Below, one piece after another: positions 24,098 to 33,119 of a stretch of 38,780 bases of DNA; positions within the stretch are counted from its first letter, which is position 1, and every line of letters starts with the position of its first letter. The DNA comes from an uncultured Lachnospiraceae bacterium (lineage in GTDB: Bacteria > Bacillota > Clostridia > Lachnospirales > Lachnospiraceae), in contig CASEIR010000035.1 in the NCBI GenBank assembly GCA_949287925.1, positions 1-38,780 on the forward strand, given 5' to 3'. The notes beneath the pieces were generated by a model that was given only the letters and a program-made list of their open reading frames with translations, did no database searches and was not told the DNA's origin. The translations under genes were made by a program, and so were the position numbers.

Positions 24098-25823
24098 TTT
24101 CCGCGCCTCCTTTCATCTGTGATTCGTATACCTCACGGTAAATCTGGTTCGTACGCAGAAGTTCTTCCGAAGTACCAATGCCGTCAATTTTCCCGTTATC
24201 CATTACTATAATCAGATCCGCATCTTCCACAGAAGAAATCCTCTGTGCAATGATAATCTTAGTGGTATCCGGGATTTCCTCCCGGAACGCCTGACGGATC
24301 AGAGCATCCGTACGGGTATCTACCGCGCTGGTAGAATCATCCAGAATCAGGATCTTCGGCTTCTTCAAAAGAGCTCTTGCGATACAGAGTCTCTGCTTCT
24401 GTCCTCCGGATACGTTATTGCCGCCTTCCACGATCATGGTGTGATATCCGGAAGGAAATTCCCTGATAAATCCATCTGCCTGTGCCAGTCTGCACACTCT
24501 TTGCACCTCTTCTTCACTGGCTGACTCATCTCCCCACCGGATATTTTCATAAATGCTTCCGGTAAATAGCACGTTCTTCTGTAATACCATAGACACCTGG
24601 TCACGCAGCGCTTTCAGGCTATACTCTCTTACATCGCGTCCTCCGACCTTTACACAGCCTCCTGTCACATCATACAGTCTGGGAATCAGCTGTACCAATG
24701 TAGACTTCGCGCTTCCGGTGCCGCCGATCACACCTACAATCTGTCCGCTTTTAATATGTAAATTCACATCCTTCAGGGACAAATTGCCATCCTTTCCAGC
24801 ATAACTGAAATTTACATTTTCAAAATCAATATCTCCGTTGGCAACCTCTGTTGCCGCACTCTCATCCTCCTGCATCTCCGGAATTTCTTCCAGCACTTCC
24901 CGGATACGGTCGGAAGACGCTTCCGCGATCATAATCATAACAAATACAAACGTAACCATCATTAAAGACATAAGGATCTGCATGGCATATACCATGATGC
25001 TGGTCAGTTCCCCGGTCTGCATCGTGCCAAACACAATGCTTTTCCCGCCGATCATCACCAGCAGCAGAACTACCGTATACATCACGAACTGCATCACCGG
25101 CGAGTTCCATGCAACAATCATCTCTGCCTTCGAAAACAGCCGGAAGATGATCCGGGAGATCTTCTGGAATTTTTCATTTTCATAGTCTTCTCTTACATAT
25201 GCCTTCACTACACGGGCGGCACTCACATTCTCCTGCACCGTATTGTTCAGCACATCATATTCATCAAATACCTGGATAAAATGAGGATGTGCTTTCTTTG
25301 CGATAAAGATCAGCGCCCCGCCCAGAATCGGAATCGTAACCAGCAGCAGATACGCCACTTCAATATTAATGGCAGCCGTCATCACCCAGGCAAGGATCAC
25401 CATGATCGGGGCTCTGGAAAGAAGCCGGATAGAAAACATATATGCCATCTGTACATTTGTAATATCCGTTGTCAGTCTGGTTACCAGACTGGATGTGGAA
25501 AAATGATCAATATTCCCAAAGGAAAATTCCTGAATCTTATAAAAGATATCATGCCGCAGATTTTTGGCATACCCGGACGAAGCGACCGCCGCCATCTGCC
25601 CTGCTTTTGCTCCGAAAAACAGAGCCAGAATGGCCATGATAACCAGTATCACACCCATCTTTATGATGTATGCCAGATCTCCTTCTGTGATTCCCACGTC
25701 AATGATTTTTGCCATCAGAAGTGGAATCAGTACTTCCAGGAACACTTCCAGCGCCACCAGAACCGGTGTCAGAATGGATTCTTTCTTATATTCCCGCACG
25801 GACTTCAATAATTTTCTGTTCAT
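24090..25823 (-). CDS. ABC exporter subunit A (degenerate ATPase site)
   Basis: A 577-residue six-helix exporter half with a C-terminal ATPase domain. Walker A reads GGTGSAKST and the signature is canonical VSGGQKQ. Walker B is LILDDSTS, with Asp in place of the catalytic Glu. The switch His is replaced by Gln (AQRISS). These substitutions define the non-hydrolysing site, completed by the LSQGQ of the partner. It starts MNRKLLKSVREYKKES and is translationally coupled to subunit B. It follows the MarR regulator gene by 53 bases. Confidence 0.94.
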   Translation of the reverse strand: MNRKLLKSVREYKKESILTPVLVALEVFLEVLIPLLMAKIIDVGITEGDLAYIIKMGVILVIMAILALFFGAKAGQMAAVASSGYAKNLRHDIFYKIQEFSFGNIDHFSTSSLVTRLTTDITNVQMAYMFSIRLLSRAPIMVILAWVMTAAINIEVAYLLLVTIPILGGALIFIAKKAHPHFIQVFDEYDVLNNTVQENVSAARVVKAYVREDYENEKFQKISRIIFRLFSKAEMIVAWNSPVMQFVMYTVVLLLVMIGGKSIVFGTMQTGELTSIMVYAMQILMSLMMVTFVFVMIMIAEASSDRIREVLEEIPEMQEDESAATEVANGDIDFENVNFSYAGKDGNLSLKDVNLHIKSGQIVGVIGGTGSAKSTLVQLIPRLYDVTGGCVKVGGRDVREYSLKALRDQVSMVLQKNVLFTGSIYENIRWGDESASEEEVQRVCRLAQADGFIREFPSGYHTMIVEGGNNVSGGQKQRLCIARALLKKPKILILDDSTSAVDTRTDALIRQAFREEIPDTTKIIIAQRISSVEDADLIIVMDNGKIDGIGTSEELLRTNQIYREVYESQMKGGAENE

Positions 25824-25876
25824 GTGCTATTCCCTTCCTTTCTATCTGTCATTCTTTTAAATTCCTAGGCCTTTTT

Positions 25877-26302
25877 TCAGGAACTTAGATTTTCCGAAAT
25901 CTGTTTCAACACGCGGAGAAATACAGCCATGTCGTTCTCGGAGATTCCTTCCTTAATCTGTTCTTCCATTCTTTTGATCGTATCCAGAAGATGACATCGT
26001 ACTTTCACCGCCTTGTCCGTCGGAACAATTCGCTTCAGCCTGGCATCGGATTCCACTCTCTCCCGGTAAATATACCCTTTTCTTTCCAGTAGCTGCAGTG
26101 TCTCTGTTGCCGTTGACCTGCGGATGTTATATTCTTTTTCTACATCCTTCTGAAACAGATCCCTGTGCATGGTTTCAAACAAAATGTAATGCAGAATATG
26201 CTTCTGCATATTGGTCAGATCATCCTGCAAATCCCCGGAAAATATCTGTCTTTTCAGCTGATGCGAGACCTGACTGATCCATCTGCCAGCTTCATCTTCC
26301 AT
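25877..26302 (-). CDS. MarR-family transcriptional regulator
   Basis: A 141-residue winged-helix protein: helical N-terminus, recognition region (KEYNIRRSTATETLQLLERKG), beta wing (YIYRERVESDARLKRIVPTD) with the conserved D-x-R, and C-terminal dimer helices. It is the first gene of the exporter operon and probably a repressor of it. A tandem 15-bp repeat lies around the inferred transcription start and is the best operator candidate. Effector unknown. Confidence 0.92.
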   Translation of the reverse strand: MEDEAGRWISQVSHQLKRQIFSGDLQDDLTNMQKHILHYILFETMHRDLFQKDVEKEYNIRRSTATETLQLLERKGYIYRERVESDARLKRIVPTDKAVKVRCHLLDTIKRMEEQIKEGISENDMAVFLRVLKQISENLSS

Positions 26303-26346
26303 AATTGCACTCTCCTTTTCCTGTTCATGGTCAGAACCAGGTTATT

Positions 26347-26410
26347 GTTCGGTTTCTAACAGTTCGGTATCTAACATGTTATAGTATATTCTGGTTTCTT
26401 TTAATGTCAA
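26347..26410 (-). promoter_or_regulatory. Promoter and tandem-repeat operator of the MarR-exporter operon
   Basis: TTGACA (26405-26410) and TATACT (26383-26388) with a 16-base spacer point into the MarR gene. Immediately downstream are two adjacent copies of TGTTAGAWACCGAAC (26362-26376 and 26347-26361; 14 of 15 identical), covering about +1 to +30. A repressor bound there would block initiation. Confidence 0.8.
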
Positions 26411-26458
26411 TGGTTTTCATCCAGGAAATCAACGAAAAATTCGAATGGCCTATTGCAA

Positions 26459-26495
26459 AAAGAAGCCTTCTGCCAAAACGGCAAAAGACTTCTTT
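26459..26495 (-). terminator. Terminator of the B3/B4 domain gene
   Basis: A 16-bp stem (minus strand AAAGAAGTCTTTTGCC / GGCAGAAGGCTTCTTT, two G-U) with a 5-base loop and trailing T residues, shortly after the stop at 26504. Confidence 0.85.
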
Positions 26496-26503
26496 CTTTG
26501 TTA

Positions 26504-27169
26504 TTATTCCACGATCCAGCTTTCAATTTCTTCCGCTTTCGCGTACAATTCCAGATATTTCTTCCCATATTCCAGAGCTTTTTCCAGATCCTGATTAACA
26601 GAAAAGGAATAGATCAGAGTCAGCACTTCCCTGGCTGACTCTGTGATCATGGCTCTTCTGGAATCGCTGGTAGAACTTCCGATAGCTCCTTTTTGATCCG
26701 CGAGTACAGGCAGAGCCTCGATATTAATCTCATCTTTGCCAATCCCGAGATAAGTTTCACCCGGTTTCCCAATCCGGAACACCAGCTCTTCTTCGATATT
26801 GGAGGCGTCATAGGAACCCACGGAAAATCCGGATTCAATGGATATCAGATTATTAACATCAACTACTGTATTAACCTCATATAATCCCTTTCCCTGCCCG
26901 ATCCGCCGAATCAGCGCTTCTGACGAAACCCGGTACCTGCTGGGATCTTTGCCAAACGCTTTATAAGCAGCTCTGGACTCTTTGATATTCGGGATCTCAT
27001 TGACTCCGTAATCAAAAATAGCATCTTTCGCCTTTTTAAAGATATCTTTTTTCAGATACTTCCACATCTCTTCATTCTTTTTTTCAACGTTCACTTTATA
27101 CTGAAGACATCCCACCCTGGTATCTGGCCATAGTCGTTTCATTTCCGGATCGATTCTCAGATTCTTCAA
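26504..27169 (-). CDS. Stand-alone B3/B4 tRNA-editing-like domain protein
   Basis: A 221-residue soluble protein matching the B3/B4 fold otherwise found in the phenylalanyl-tRNA synthetase beta chain. Typical blocks are AYKAFGKDPSRYRVSSEALIRRI, VNTVVDVNNLISIESGFSVG and DSRRAMITESAREVLTLIYS. In PheRS this domain hydrolyses mischarged Tyr-tRNA-Phe. Free-standing homologues are common in Firmicutes but their function is unsettled. No catalytic domain accompanies it. It sits between degV and the MarR operon, and has its own terminator. Confidence 0.85.
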   Translation of the reverse strand: MKNLRIDPEMKRLWPDTRVGCLQYKVNVEKKNEEMWKYLKKDIFKKAKDAIFDYGVNEIPNIKESRAAYKAFGKDPSRYRVSSEALIRRIGQGKGLYEVNTVVDVNNLISIESGFSVGSYDASNIEEELVFRIGKPGETYLGIGKDEINIEALPVLADQKGAIGSSTSDSRRAMITESAREVLTLIYSFSVNQDLEKALEYGKKYLELYAKAEEIESWIVE

Positions 27170-27207
27170 TTTTTTTCACCTCTTCTATCTTTTATCTTAT
27201 CCTGATG

Positions 27208-28071
27208 CTAGCGTTTTTCTCCCATACAGAATACCGCCACCACGCCAGGGCCTGTATGACTTCCGATTACGGTTCCAATATTATTGACTAATACTTCTTG
27301 GATACCCATCTTCTCTCTTACCAGATCTGCAACATAATTCGCATCCTCTTCACAATCTCCGTGGGTAATCATCACCAGATCATTTTCCCAGCCTCTGGAC
27401 TGCTCCTGCGCCATATTCACAATCTTCTGCAGGGATTTCTTCCTTCCCCGCTCTTTTCCGATCACCTGCAGATAACCGTTATCATCCATATGTATGATGG
27501 GTTTAATCTGCACAATGCTTCCAACCACCGCTACGGTCTTGGATATACGGCCTCCTCTTTGCAGGTGATGGAGATCGTCAATCGTCACATCATGGCAGAC
27601 ATGCAGTTTATTTGACTCTACCCATTCAGCCAGCTGATCGATATCCATTCCTTCTTTCTTCCGTTTCAGAGCATAATAAAGCAACAGCCCTTCGCCCAGA
27701 CAGGCGCACAGCGTATCGATCACAATGACCTTCCGGTCCGGATACTCTTCCTGAAGCTCTTCCGCAGCGATCCTCATACTATTATAGGTCCCGCTGAGTC
27801 CGGACGAAAAACCCAGATGCAGAATATCCTTTCCTTCTTTCAGAAACAGCTCAAATGCTTCCCGGGCCTCCTCCGGATTTACCTGGGAAGTCGTTGCCAT
27901 CTTTCCATCTCTTAGCTTCTGAAAAAATTCCTTGGCAGACAATCCATCCATATCCACATAGGATACGCCATCCATCATATATTTTAACGGTATCACCGGC
28001 ACATTCCGTTCCTGCAGCCATTCTTTCGGAAGATCCACCGTACTGTTCACTGTAATTACATAATCGCTCAT
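27208..28071 (-). CDS. DegV family fatty-acid-binding protein
   Basis: A 287-residue DegV protein. The start at 28071 (MSDYVITVNSTVDLP) follows AGGAGG. A longer reading is excluded because a strong promoter (TTGCCT-17-TATAAT, 28118-28146) lies inside it. Conserved blocks: VNSTVDLPKEW, TTSQVNPEEAREAF, LHLGFSSGLSGTYNS and the C-terminal IGSHTGPGVVAVF. DegV/FakB proteins bind a fatty acid and present it to FakA for phosphorylation; FakA is not seen here. The gene appears to be monocistronic. Confidence 0.93.
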   Translation of the reverse strand: MSDYVITVNSTVDLPKEWLQERNVPVIPLKYMMDGVSYVDMDGLSAKEFFQKLRDGKMATTSQVNPEEAREAFELFLKEGKDILHLGFSSGLSGTYNSMRIAAEELQEEYPDRKVIVIDTLCACLGEGLLLYYALKRKKEGMDIDQLAEWVESNKLHVCHDVTIDDLHHLQRGGRISKTVAVVGSIVQIKPIIHMDDNGYLQVIGKERGRKKSLQKIVNMAQEQSRGWENDLVMITHGDCEEDANYVADLVREKMGIQEVLVNNIGTVIGSHTGPGVVAVFCMGEKR

Positions 28072-28117
28072 TTTTACCCCTCCTTTTTTTGCATGAGCAG
28101 TATAAAATTCTGTTCCC

Positions 28118-28146
28118 ATTATACCACTTTCATATAGGATAGGCAA
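28118..28146 (-). promoter_or_regulatory. Promoter of the degV gene
   Basis: TTGCCT (28141-28146) and consensus TATAAT (28118-28123) with a 17-base spacer, 47 bases upstream of the chosen start. Confidence 0.75.
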
Positions 28147-28172
28147 AATACTTTTCTGCTCGTTTTTACAGA

Positions 28173-29558
28173 TCAGTTCAGTTTTATATTCAGATAATTC
28201 CTTCCGGACAGTGTTTTATTAAAGCAAATGCTACATACGATGATCAGAAATCCTGCCAGAAAACCAATCCAGTTAAATAAAGCTGTCAGAATCAGCAGTT
28301 CCAGACGCATGAACTTCAATGCGTATCCCAGTTCAAAATTTGGCTGCGTATAATTTGCCACGGCCACAAACGCCATATACAGCATAACTTCACTGTTAAA
28401 CCAGCCGGATTTTACCGAAAACTCACCCATAACCAGACCTGCGATCACGCTCAGCGGCGTACTGAGCATACTCGGAGTATTCAGCGCGGCAAGACGTAAT
28501 CCGTCGATTGCTATTTCCAGCAGTAAAAGCTGAAAAATCAAGGGAATATTCACGGTATCCTTTACCGCCACAAACGCAAATACCGAAGGAAGCCAGTTCA
28601 GATTCTGCATAAACAGCAAAAACACCGGAGTCAAAAATACGGTTGCTATGGTGATCAATGTTCTGGCAAATTTCAGATAAACATTTGTCAGTGTGGGAAA
28701 ATAATAATCATTCGCTTCTTCAATAATATCTAATATAGAAGTGGGCAGAATCATCGCCGACGGCGAATTATCCACCAACAGAACCACCTTTCCTTCCAGC
28801 AGACAAGCCGCCGCTGTATCTGGCCGTTCGGTAAACTTAAACTTCGGGAAAGGATTATACCACTTCCTCCGAAACAGGCATTCTGCCAGGCTTTGCTGAT
28901 TCATCCGCAGATCATCTACTTGTATCTTCTGAATACGGTCAGACAGATTCTTCAACAATTCCTGGTCGACTCTGTCGTTCATATAACAGATCGCCACATC
29001 TGTTCTGGAACTCTCTCCTACTTCCTTCATTTCCATAACCAGGTGGGGATCCCGGATTCTTCTTCGCATCAACGCTGTATTGAATACAATCGTCTCTACA
29101 AACCCATCTCTGGATCCTCGCAAAGACTTGTCCTTATCTGGCTCGTCTACACTTCTGGCAGGATAGGTTCTGCAATCAATGGCTATACACGCCTCGTACC
29201 CGTCAATAAACAGACAGACGGCTCCCGACAGGATATTGCGAAGTACCATATCATAATCTCCCAGTACATCTACCTCCACATAAGGAACACAAGCTCTGGT
29301 AAACTGAGCAGCGTCCGGCGGCATATCTTCTTCTTTTACTTTTACCATAGAATCCATAATTTTAAGCATGACTTCGTCCTTCACGAAGCCATCGATAAAA
29401 TAAAAGGAAGCCATTCTGCCACCGATCATAATATCCCTCTGTATAATATCAAAGCTTTCTTTCACTGGCAGGATCTCATTTAAATATTCTGTATTCTCTT
29501 CTCTGGACGCACAGATTTTTTTCTGACGAAGCGATTCTCTTTTCTTTGTATCCGGCAT
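28173..29558 (-). CDS. Spore germination protein, SpoVAF/GerA family
   Basis: A 461-residue GerA-superfamily membrane protein. The ATG at 29558 (MPDTKKRESLRQ) is preferred over an in-frame GTG, which is part of the AGAGGTG ribosome binding site. The N-terminal two thirds are soluble, with the family blocks NPFPKFKFTERPD and VDNSPSAMILPTS. The C-terminal part has about four membrane helices. The TERPD...VDxSPS pattern is close to SpoVAF, the GerA paralogue linked to spoVA, although here no spoVA genes or gerB/gerC partners are adjacent. It suggests the host forms endospores. Confidence 0.88.
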   Translation of the reverse strand: MPDTKKRESLRQKKICASREENTEYLNEILPVKESFDIIQRDIMIGGRMASFYFIDGFVKDEVMLKIMDSMVKVKEEDMPPDAAQFTRACVPYVEVDVLGDYDMVLRNILSGAVCLFIDGYEACIAIDCRTYPARSVDEPDKDKSLRGSRDGFVETIVFNTALMRRRIRDPHLVMEMKEVGESSRTDVAICYMNDRVDQELLKNLSDRIQKIQVDDLRMNQQSLAECLFRRKWYNPFPKFKFTERPDTAAACLLEGKVVLLVDNSPSAMILPTSILDIIEEANDYYFPTLTNVYLKFARTLITIATVFLTPVFLLFMQNLNWLPSVFAFVAVKDTVNIPLIFQLLLLEIAIDGLRLAALNTPSMLSTPLSVIAGLVMGEFSVKSGWFNSEVMLYMAFVAVANYTQPNFELGYALKFMRLELLILTALFNWIGFLAGFLIIVCSICFNKTLSGRNYLNIKLN

Positions 29559-29646
29559 ATTTTTCACCTCTGATTCCTGGATTCAGGCAAGTCTGTGCCT
29601 GCCTTCATAGGAATTAGAATATCCCGGTCCGGACAGATTATACACA

Positions 29647-29675
29647 AAACGGATGAAGAATCTCCTCATCCGTTT
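29647..29675 (-). terminator. Terminator of dut
   Basis: A 12-bp stem (minus strand AAACGGATGAGG / CTTCATCCGTTT, one G-U) with a 5-base loop and a short T tract, just after the dut stop. Confidence 0.85.
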
Positions 29676-29684
29676 CTCATAATT

Positions 29685-30203
29685 CTATCTCTTTGTCGTA
29701 CTTCCAAATCCGCCATTGCGGATTTCTGTCACTTCATCATCTACCGTAATACCATATTCCACAAAAATACCCTGCATAAATCCACTTCCGGCCGGAAGAT
29801 CTACCGTTTTTCCTTCATTACTGTCATTGGTGATCTTAGCGAATATATGTCCTTCATTATCCGAACCGTAATAATCACTGTCAATGATTCCCACCGTATT
29901 GTTCAGCTGAAGGCGGTATTTAAACCCCAACCCGCTTCTGGGGTAGCATTTCAATACCCAGTCCGGTTCCATCCACGCCCGGATGCCGGTAGGAATCTTG
30001 ATCGTTTCTCCCGGAGCAAGCCTTACCGTCACCGGCATGAAAAAATCATACCCCGCGGATCCTGCAGTCGCCCGCCTCGGAAGCAGCAGTGCGTCATAGA
30101 TTTGCCGGAGTTTTTCTTCCTCGCATTCACCGAATACATCCAGATATCCTTCTCGAAACTGCATATAGCTTACTTTAGAAAATTTAGCAATCTTTTTCGC
30201 CAT
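29685..30203 (-). CDS. dut: dUTP diphosphatase
   Basis: Trimeric-type dUTPase that converts dUTP to dUMP. The five family motifs are present in order: PRRATAGSAGYDF (1), YPRSGLG (2), GIIDSDYYGSDNEG (3), a diverged GSGFMQGIF (4) and GGFGSTTK (5). It has 172 residues from the ATG at 30203; an ATG at 30212 is nearly on top of the GAGGAG site. An N-terminal extension of about 40 residues precedes motif 1. It follows the ABC importer ATPase gene by 52 bases and may be read with it. Confidence 0.92.
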   Translation of the reverse strand: MAKKIAKFSKVSYMQFREGYLDVFGECEEEKLRQIYDALLLPRRATAGSAGYDFFMPVTVRLAPGETIKIPTGIRAWMEPDWVLKCYPRSGLGFKYRLQLNNTVGIIDSDYYGSDNEGHIFAKITNDSNEGKTVDLPAGSGFMQGIFVEYGITVDDEVTEIRNGGFGSTTKR

Positions 30204-30255
30204 ACCCTTCATCTCTCCTCTTTAAAGTCATCGGCTCTCTTCCGTACACCAGTCC

Positions 30256-31029
30256 CTAATTACCACATTCCACACTAATTTCATTAAACAGTGCCAGGAT
30301 GTCTTCTACTGGAATTTGACGCTTTTCCTCTTCCTTCTTATCTAAAATCACACTTCCTTCGTGCATCATAATCAGCCGGTTTCCATATTCTACGGCATAG
30401 CGGAGATTATGCGTCACCATAATTGTAGTAAGCTTCTTATCTTTTACAATCTTGTCTGTCAGCTCCATAATCAGTTCCGCTGTTTTCGGATCCAGCGCTG
30501 CAGTGTGTTCATCCAGAATCAGAAACTCAATCGGCGTTAATGTAGACATCAAAAGCGCCATAGCCTGTCTTTGACCTCCCGACAATGCTCCCACTTTGAC
30601 ATCCAGTTTATCTTCCAGACCCAGATTCAACTGAGACAACTGCTCCCGGTAGTACGCAATTCTATTCTTATTTGTGCCCCTTCTCAGATCATACAACATT
30701 CCCTTATTGTCAGCAAGAGACATATTCTCCAAGATTGTCATCGATGGACATGTCCCCATCGCGGGATTCTGATAAACTCTGCCAATCCGCCGGTTTCGAC
30801 GATATTCTTTTTCCTTTGTGATATCTTTTCCATTTATCAGGATCTGTCCCTCCTCAATAGGAATACTTCCGCAGATAATGTTGAGCAATGATGTCTTGCC
30901 GGAGCCGTTGCTGCCCACCACCGATAGGAATTCTCCTTTCTCAATGCTTAGGTCAAATCCATGAAACAGACATATCTCATTAATGGTACCTGGATTATAG
31001 TATTTGCGGATCCCTTTTAATTCAAGCAT
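30256..31029 (-). CDS. ABC importer ATPase (tryptophan-type transporter)
   Basis: A 257-residue ATPase with Walker A GSNGSGKTS, Q-loop region, signature LSGGQRQ, Walker B FLILDEHTAALD and switch THNL; all catalytic residues look intact. It overlaps the permease gene by 8 bases (ATGCTTGA), so translation is coupled. It energises the importer formed with the permease and lipoprotein genes. The upstream T-box points to tryptophan as substrate, as in predicted trpXYZ systems of Firmicutes. Confidence 0.92.
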   Translation of the reverse strand: MLELKGIRKYYNPGTINEICLFHGFDLSIEKGEFLSVVGSNGSGKTSLLNIICGSIPIEEGQILINGKDITKEKEYRRNRRIGRVYQNPAMGTCPSMTILENMSLADNKGMLYDLRRGTNKNRIAYYREQLSQLNLGLEDKLDVKVGALSGGQRQAMALLMSTLTPIEFLILDEHTAALDPKTAELIMELTDKIVKDKKLTTIMVTHNLRYAVEYGNRLIMMHEGSVILDKKEEEKRQIPVEDILALFNEISVECGN

Positions 31030-31903
31030 TTTTATTCACCCTTGTCTTTCTTTCCATACTGATGATCAGGATCACCAGGAATAACACTGCTGTAATCAAC
31101 TTCATTGCCTGAGGCTCAAAATTACGAAGCGCCACCGCCACACAGGCTTTGTAAATCACAGAACCGATCAAAACTGCTGTAGTCGCTTTCAAAAAAACTG
31201 TTCCTTTAAAGATACTGGTTCCAATAATCACACTCGCCAGGCCGATTACAATAGCGCCAGTTCCCATGGAAATCTCAAACACCCTTTCCTCCTGTGCAAA
31301 AATACATCCGGCAAAAGAAACCAGTCCATTCGCAACAGCCAGTCCCAGAATCTTCACGTTGCCCTGATCCTTCGCGAGAGAAGTAACCAATATCGGATTA
31401 TCGCCCACGGCCTGCAACAGGAACCCGGATTTCGTTTTCAGATATAAATCCAGAAATACTTTGCAGACTAGCGCCAGTATAAGAACCATCAACAGTGTCG
31501 TATAACTTTTCAGCGCTTCCGGCATCATCCTTTCCACCATCTCATTTTTAAAAATAGAATCCTGTGAAAACAACGGTACATTCGCTGTTCCCGCAATATA
31601 CAAATTGATTGTCCATAATGCCGTCATCATAATAATTCCAGACAGCAAATCCCGCACCTTTCCTTTCACATGGATCAGCCCTGTGCAGACTCCAGCAAGT
31701 GCTCCTGCCAAAAATGCCGCCGGAAGGGTTAGATAAGGATTCACTCCTCGTGTCATAAGAGCTGCCGTCACCGCCGCTCCAAGCGGAAAGCTTCCGTCAA
31801 CCGTCAAATCCGGGAAATCCAGAATTTTGTACGTAATATACACTCCCAGGCCAAGAATACCGTAAATCAGTCCCTGCTCAATGATCGTTACAAAAAAATC
31901 CAT
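31022..31903 (-). CDS. ABC importer permease (tryptophan-type transporter)
   Basis: A 293-residue membrane protein with about eight to nine helices, of the LivH/BPD_transp_2-like permease family. Characteristic segments are GLGVYITYKILDFPDLTVDGSF (split here by function, not sequence) near the N-terminus and VANGLVSFAGCIFAQEERVF in the middle. It follows the substrate-binding gene by 17 bases and overlaps the ATPase gene, completing a three-gene importer. Confidence 0.9.
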   Translation of the reverse strand: MDFFVTIIEQGLIYGILGLGVYITYKILDFPDLTVDGSFPLGAAVTAALMTRGVNPYLTLPAAFLAGALAGVCTGLIHVKGKVRDLLSGIIMMTALWTINLYIAGTANVPLFSQDSIFKNEMVERMMPEALKSYTTLLMVLILALVCKVFLDLYLKTKSGFLLQAVGDNPILVTSLAKDQGNVKILGLAVANGLVSFAGCIFAQEERVFEISMGTGAIVIGLASVIIGTSIFKGTVFLKATTAVLIGSVIYKACVAVALRNFEPQAMKLITAVLFLVILIISMERKTRVNKNA

Positions 31904-31920
31904 GAAAATGCCTCCTAATT

Positions 31921-32937
31921 CTACTCTGCCGCAATCTGATCAAAGCTTTCCACTGCCGAATTCAGCAGTTCTTCAGATATATGGATTCCAAGATTTTCCG
32001 CAACCTTTGTATTTACATAGAATCCTGGCTCTGTAATGATCTCATAATTCATTTCGGACGCTTTCTTTTCTCCCTTCAGAATCTGCGCTGCCATCTTCCC
32101 TGTCTGCTTCCCAAGCTCAATATAATCGATTCCTTCCGCCGCCAGACAGCCGATCTTTACCTGCTCAATCTCACTTCCGAATACTGGTATTTTCTTTTCA
32201 TTCGCTTTTTCCAGAATCGTCGGCAGCGATGCAACAACTGTATTATCTGTCAGATTTGTAATGCAGTCTACTTCACTTAACAGATCGTCCGCCGCAAGCG
32301 GTACATCTGCAGTCGTAGAAATTCCTTTTGTAATCAATTCAAATCCGTATTCTCCGGAAAGTTCCTCGTACTCCGCAATCGCAGAGACAGAATTGGCTTC
32401 GCTTGTCGTATACATGATTCCCAGTTTCTTAGCGTCCGGCAAAAGTTCCCGTATCATTTTCAGCTGTTCTTCCACCGGAAGTTTATCCGAAGTCCCGGTA
32501 ACTTCTCCTGCCGGAACTCCATCTTTATCCGCAAGTTCTGCTTCCACTGGATCTGTCACAGCTGTATACACAACCGGAATCCCACTGTCCATAGCCGCAT
32601 TGTATGCACTCTGTGCGCTCGGAGTCGCGATGGCACAGATCAGATCCACTTGATTGGAAACGAAACTGTCTGAGATCTGCCCGGCAGTCCCCATATCCGA
32701 TGCCGCATTCTTATATTCTACCGTCAGATTCTCTCCTTCCACGATTCCTTCCTCTTCCAGACCTGCCAGGAACCCTTCTTTGCAGTTATCCAGAGATCCA
32801 TGTTCTGCAAACTGCTCAATACCAATGGTATAACCTTCTCCTTTACCGCCGGTAGAATCCGACAGGTTCCCACATCCGGACACTGCCATTACTGTCATTA
32901 CTGTTGTTAATAAACCTGCTGTTAATCTTCTTTTCAT
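31921..32937 (-). CDS. ABC importer substrate-binding lipoprotein (TrpX-like)
   Basis: A 338-residue exported lipoprotein of the ABC_sub_bind family. The ATG at 32937 (MKRRLTAGLLTTV) has AAAAGGAG before it, and the signal peptide ends in the lipobox AVSGC. Typical blocks are IGIEQFAEHGSLDNCKEGF, AIATPSAQSAYNAA, DKLPVEEQLKMIRELLP and IPVFGSEIEQVKIGCLA. This is the TrpX-type binding protein, and the T-box with UGG specifier just upstream supports tryptophan as ligand. It is the first gene of the importer operon. Confidence 0.92.
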   Translation of the reverse strand: MKRRLTAGLLTTVMTVMAVSGCGNLSDSTGGKGEGYTIGIEQFAEHGSLDNCKEGFLAGLEEEGIVEGENLTVEYKNAASDMGTAGQISDSFVSNQVDLICAIATPSAQSAYNAAMDSGIPVVYTAVTDPVEAELADKDGVPAGEVTGTSDKLPVEEQLKMIRELLPDAKKLGIMYTTSEANSVSAIAEYEELSGEYGFELITKGISTTADVPLAADDLLSEVDCITNLTDNTVVASLPTILEKANEKKIPVFGSEIEQVKIGCLAAEGIDYIELGKQTGKMAAQILKGEKKASEMNYEIITEPGFYVNTKVAENLGIHISEELLNSAVESFDQIAAE

Positions 32938-33119
32938 TTTTCTGTCTCCTTTTCTGTTCTCTTTTTGTCTTTCAGACTGCATTCTGCCAGCAGTCTGGAT
33001 TTGTTAGGAGAGAAAATCACCGATTCTTCCGGTAAATCACCAGATTACTAAAAACACATTCCGGAATGGTAAGCAATTGCCAATGTCCCAGGCAAGTCCG
33101 GCTTTGGCCCGTCGCGAGT

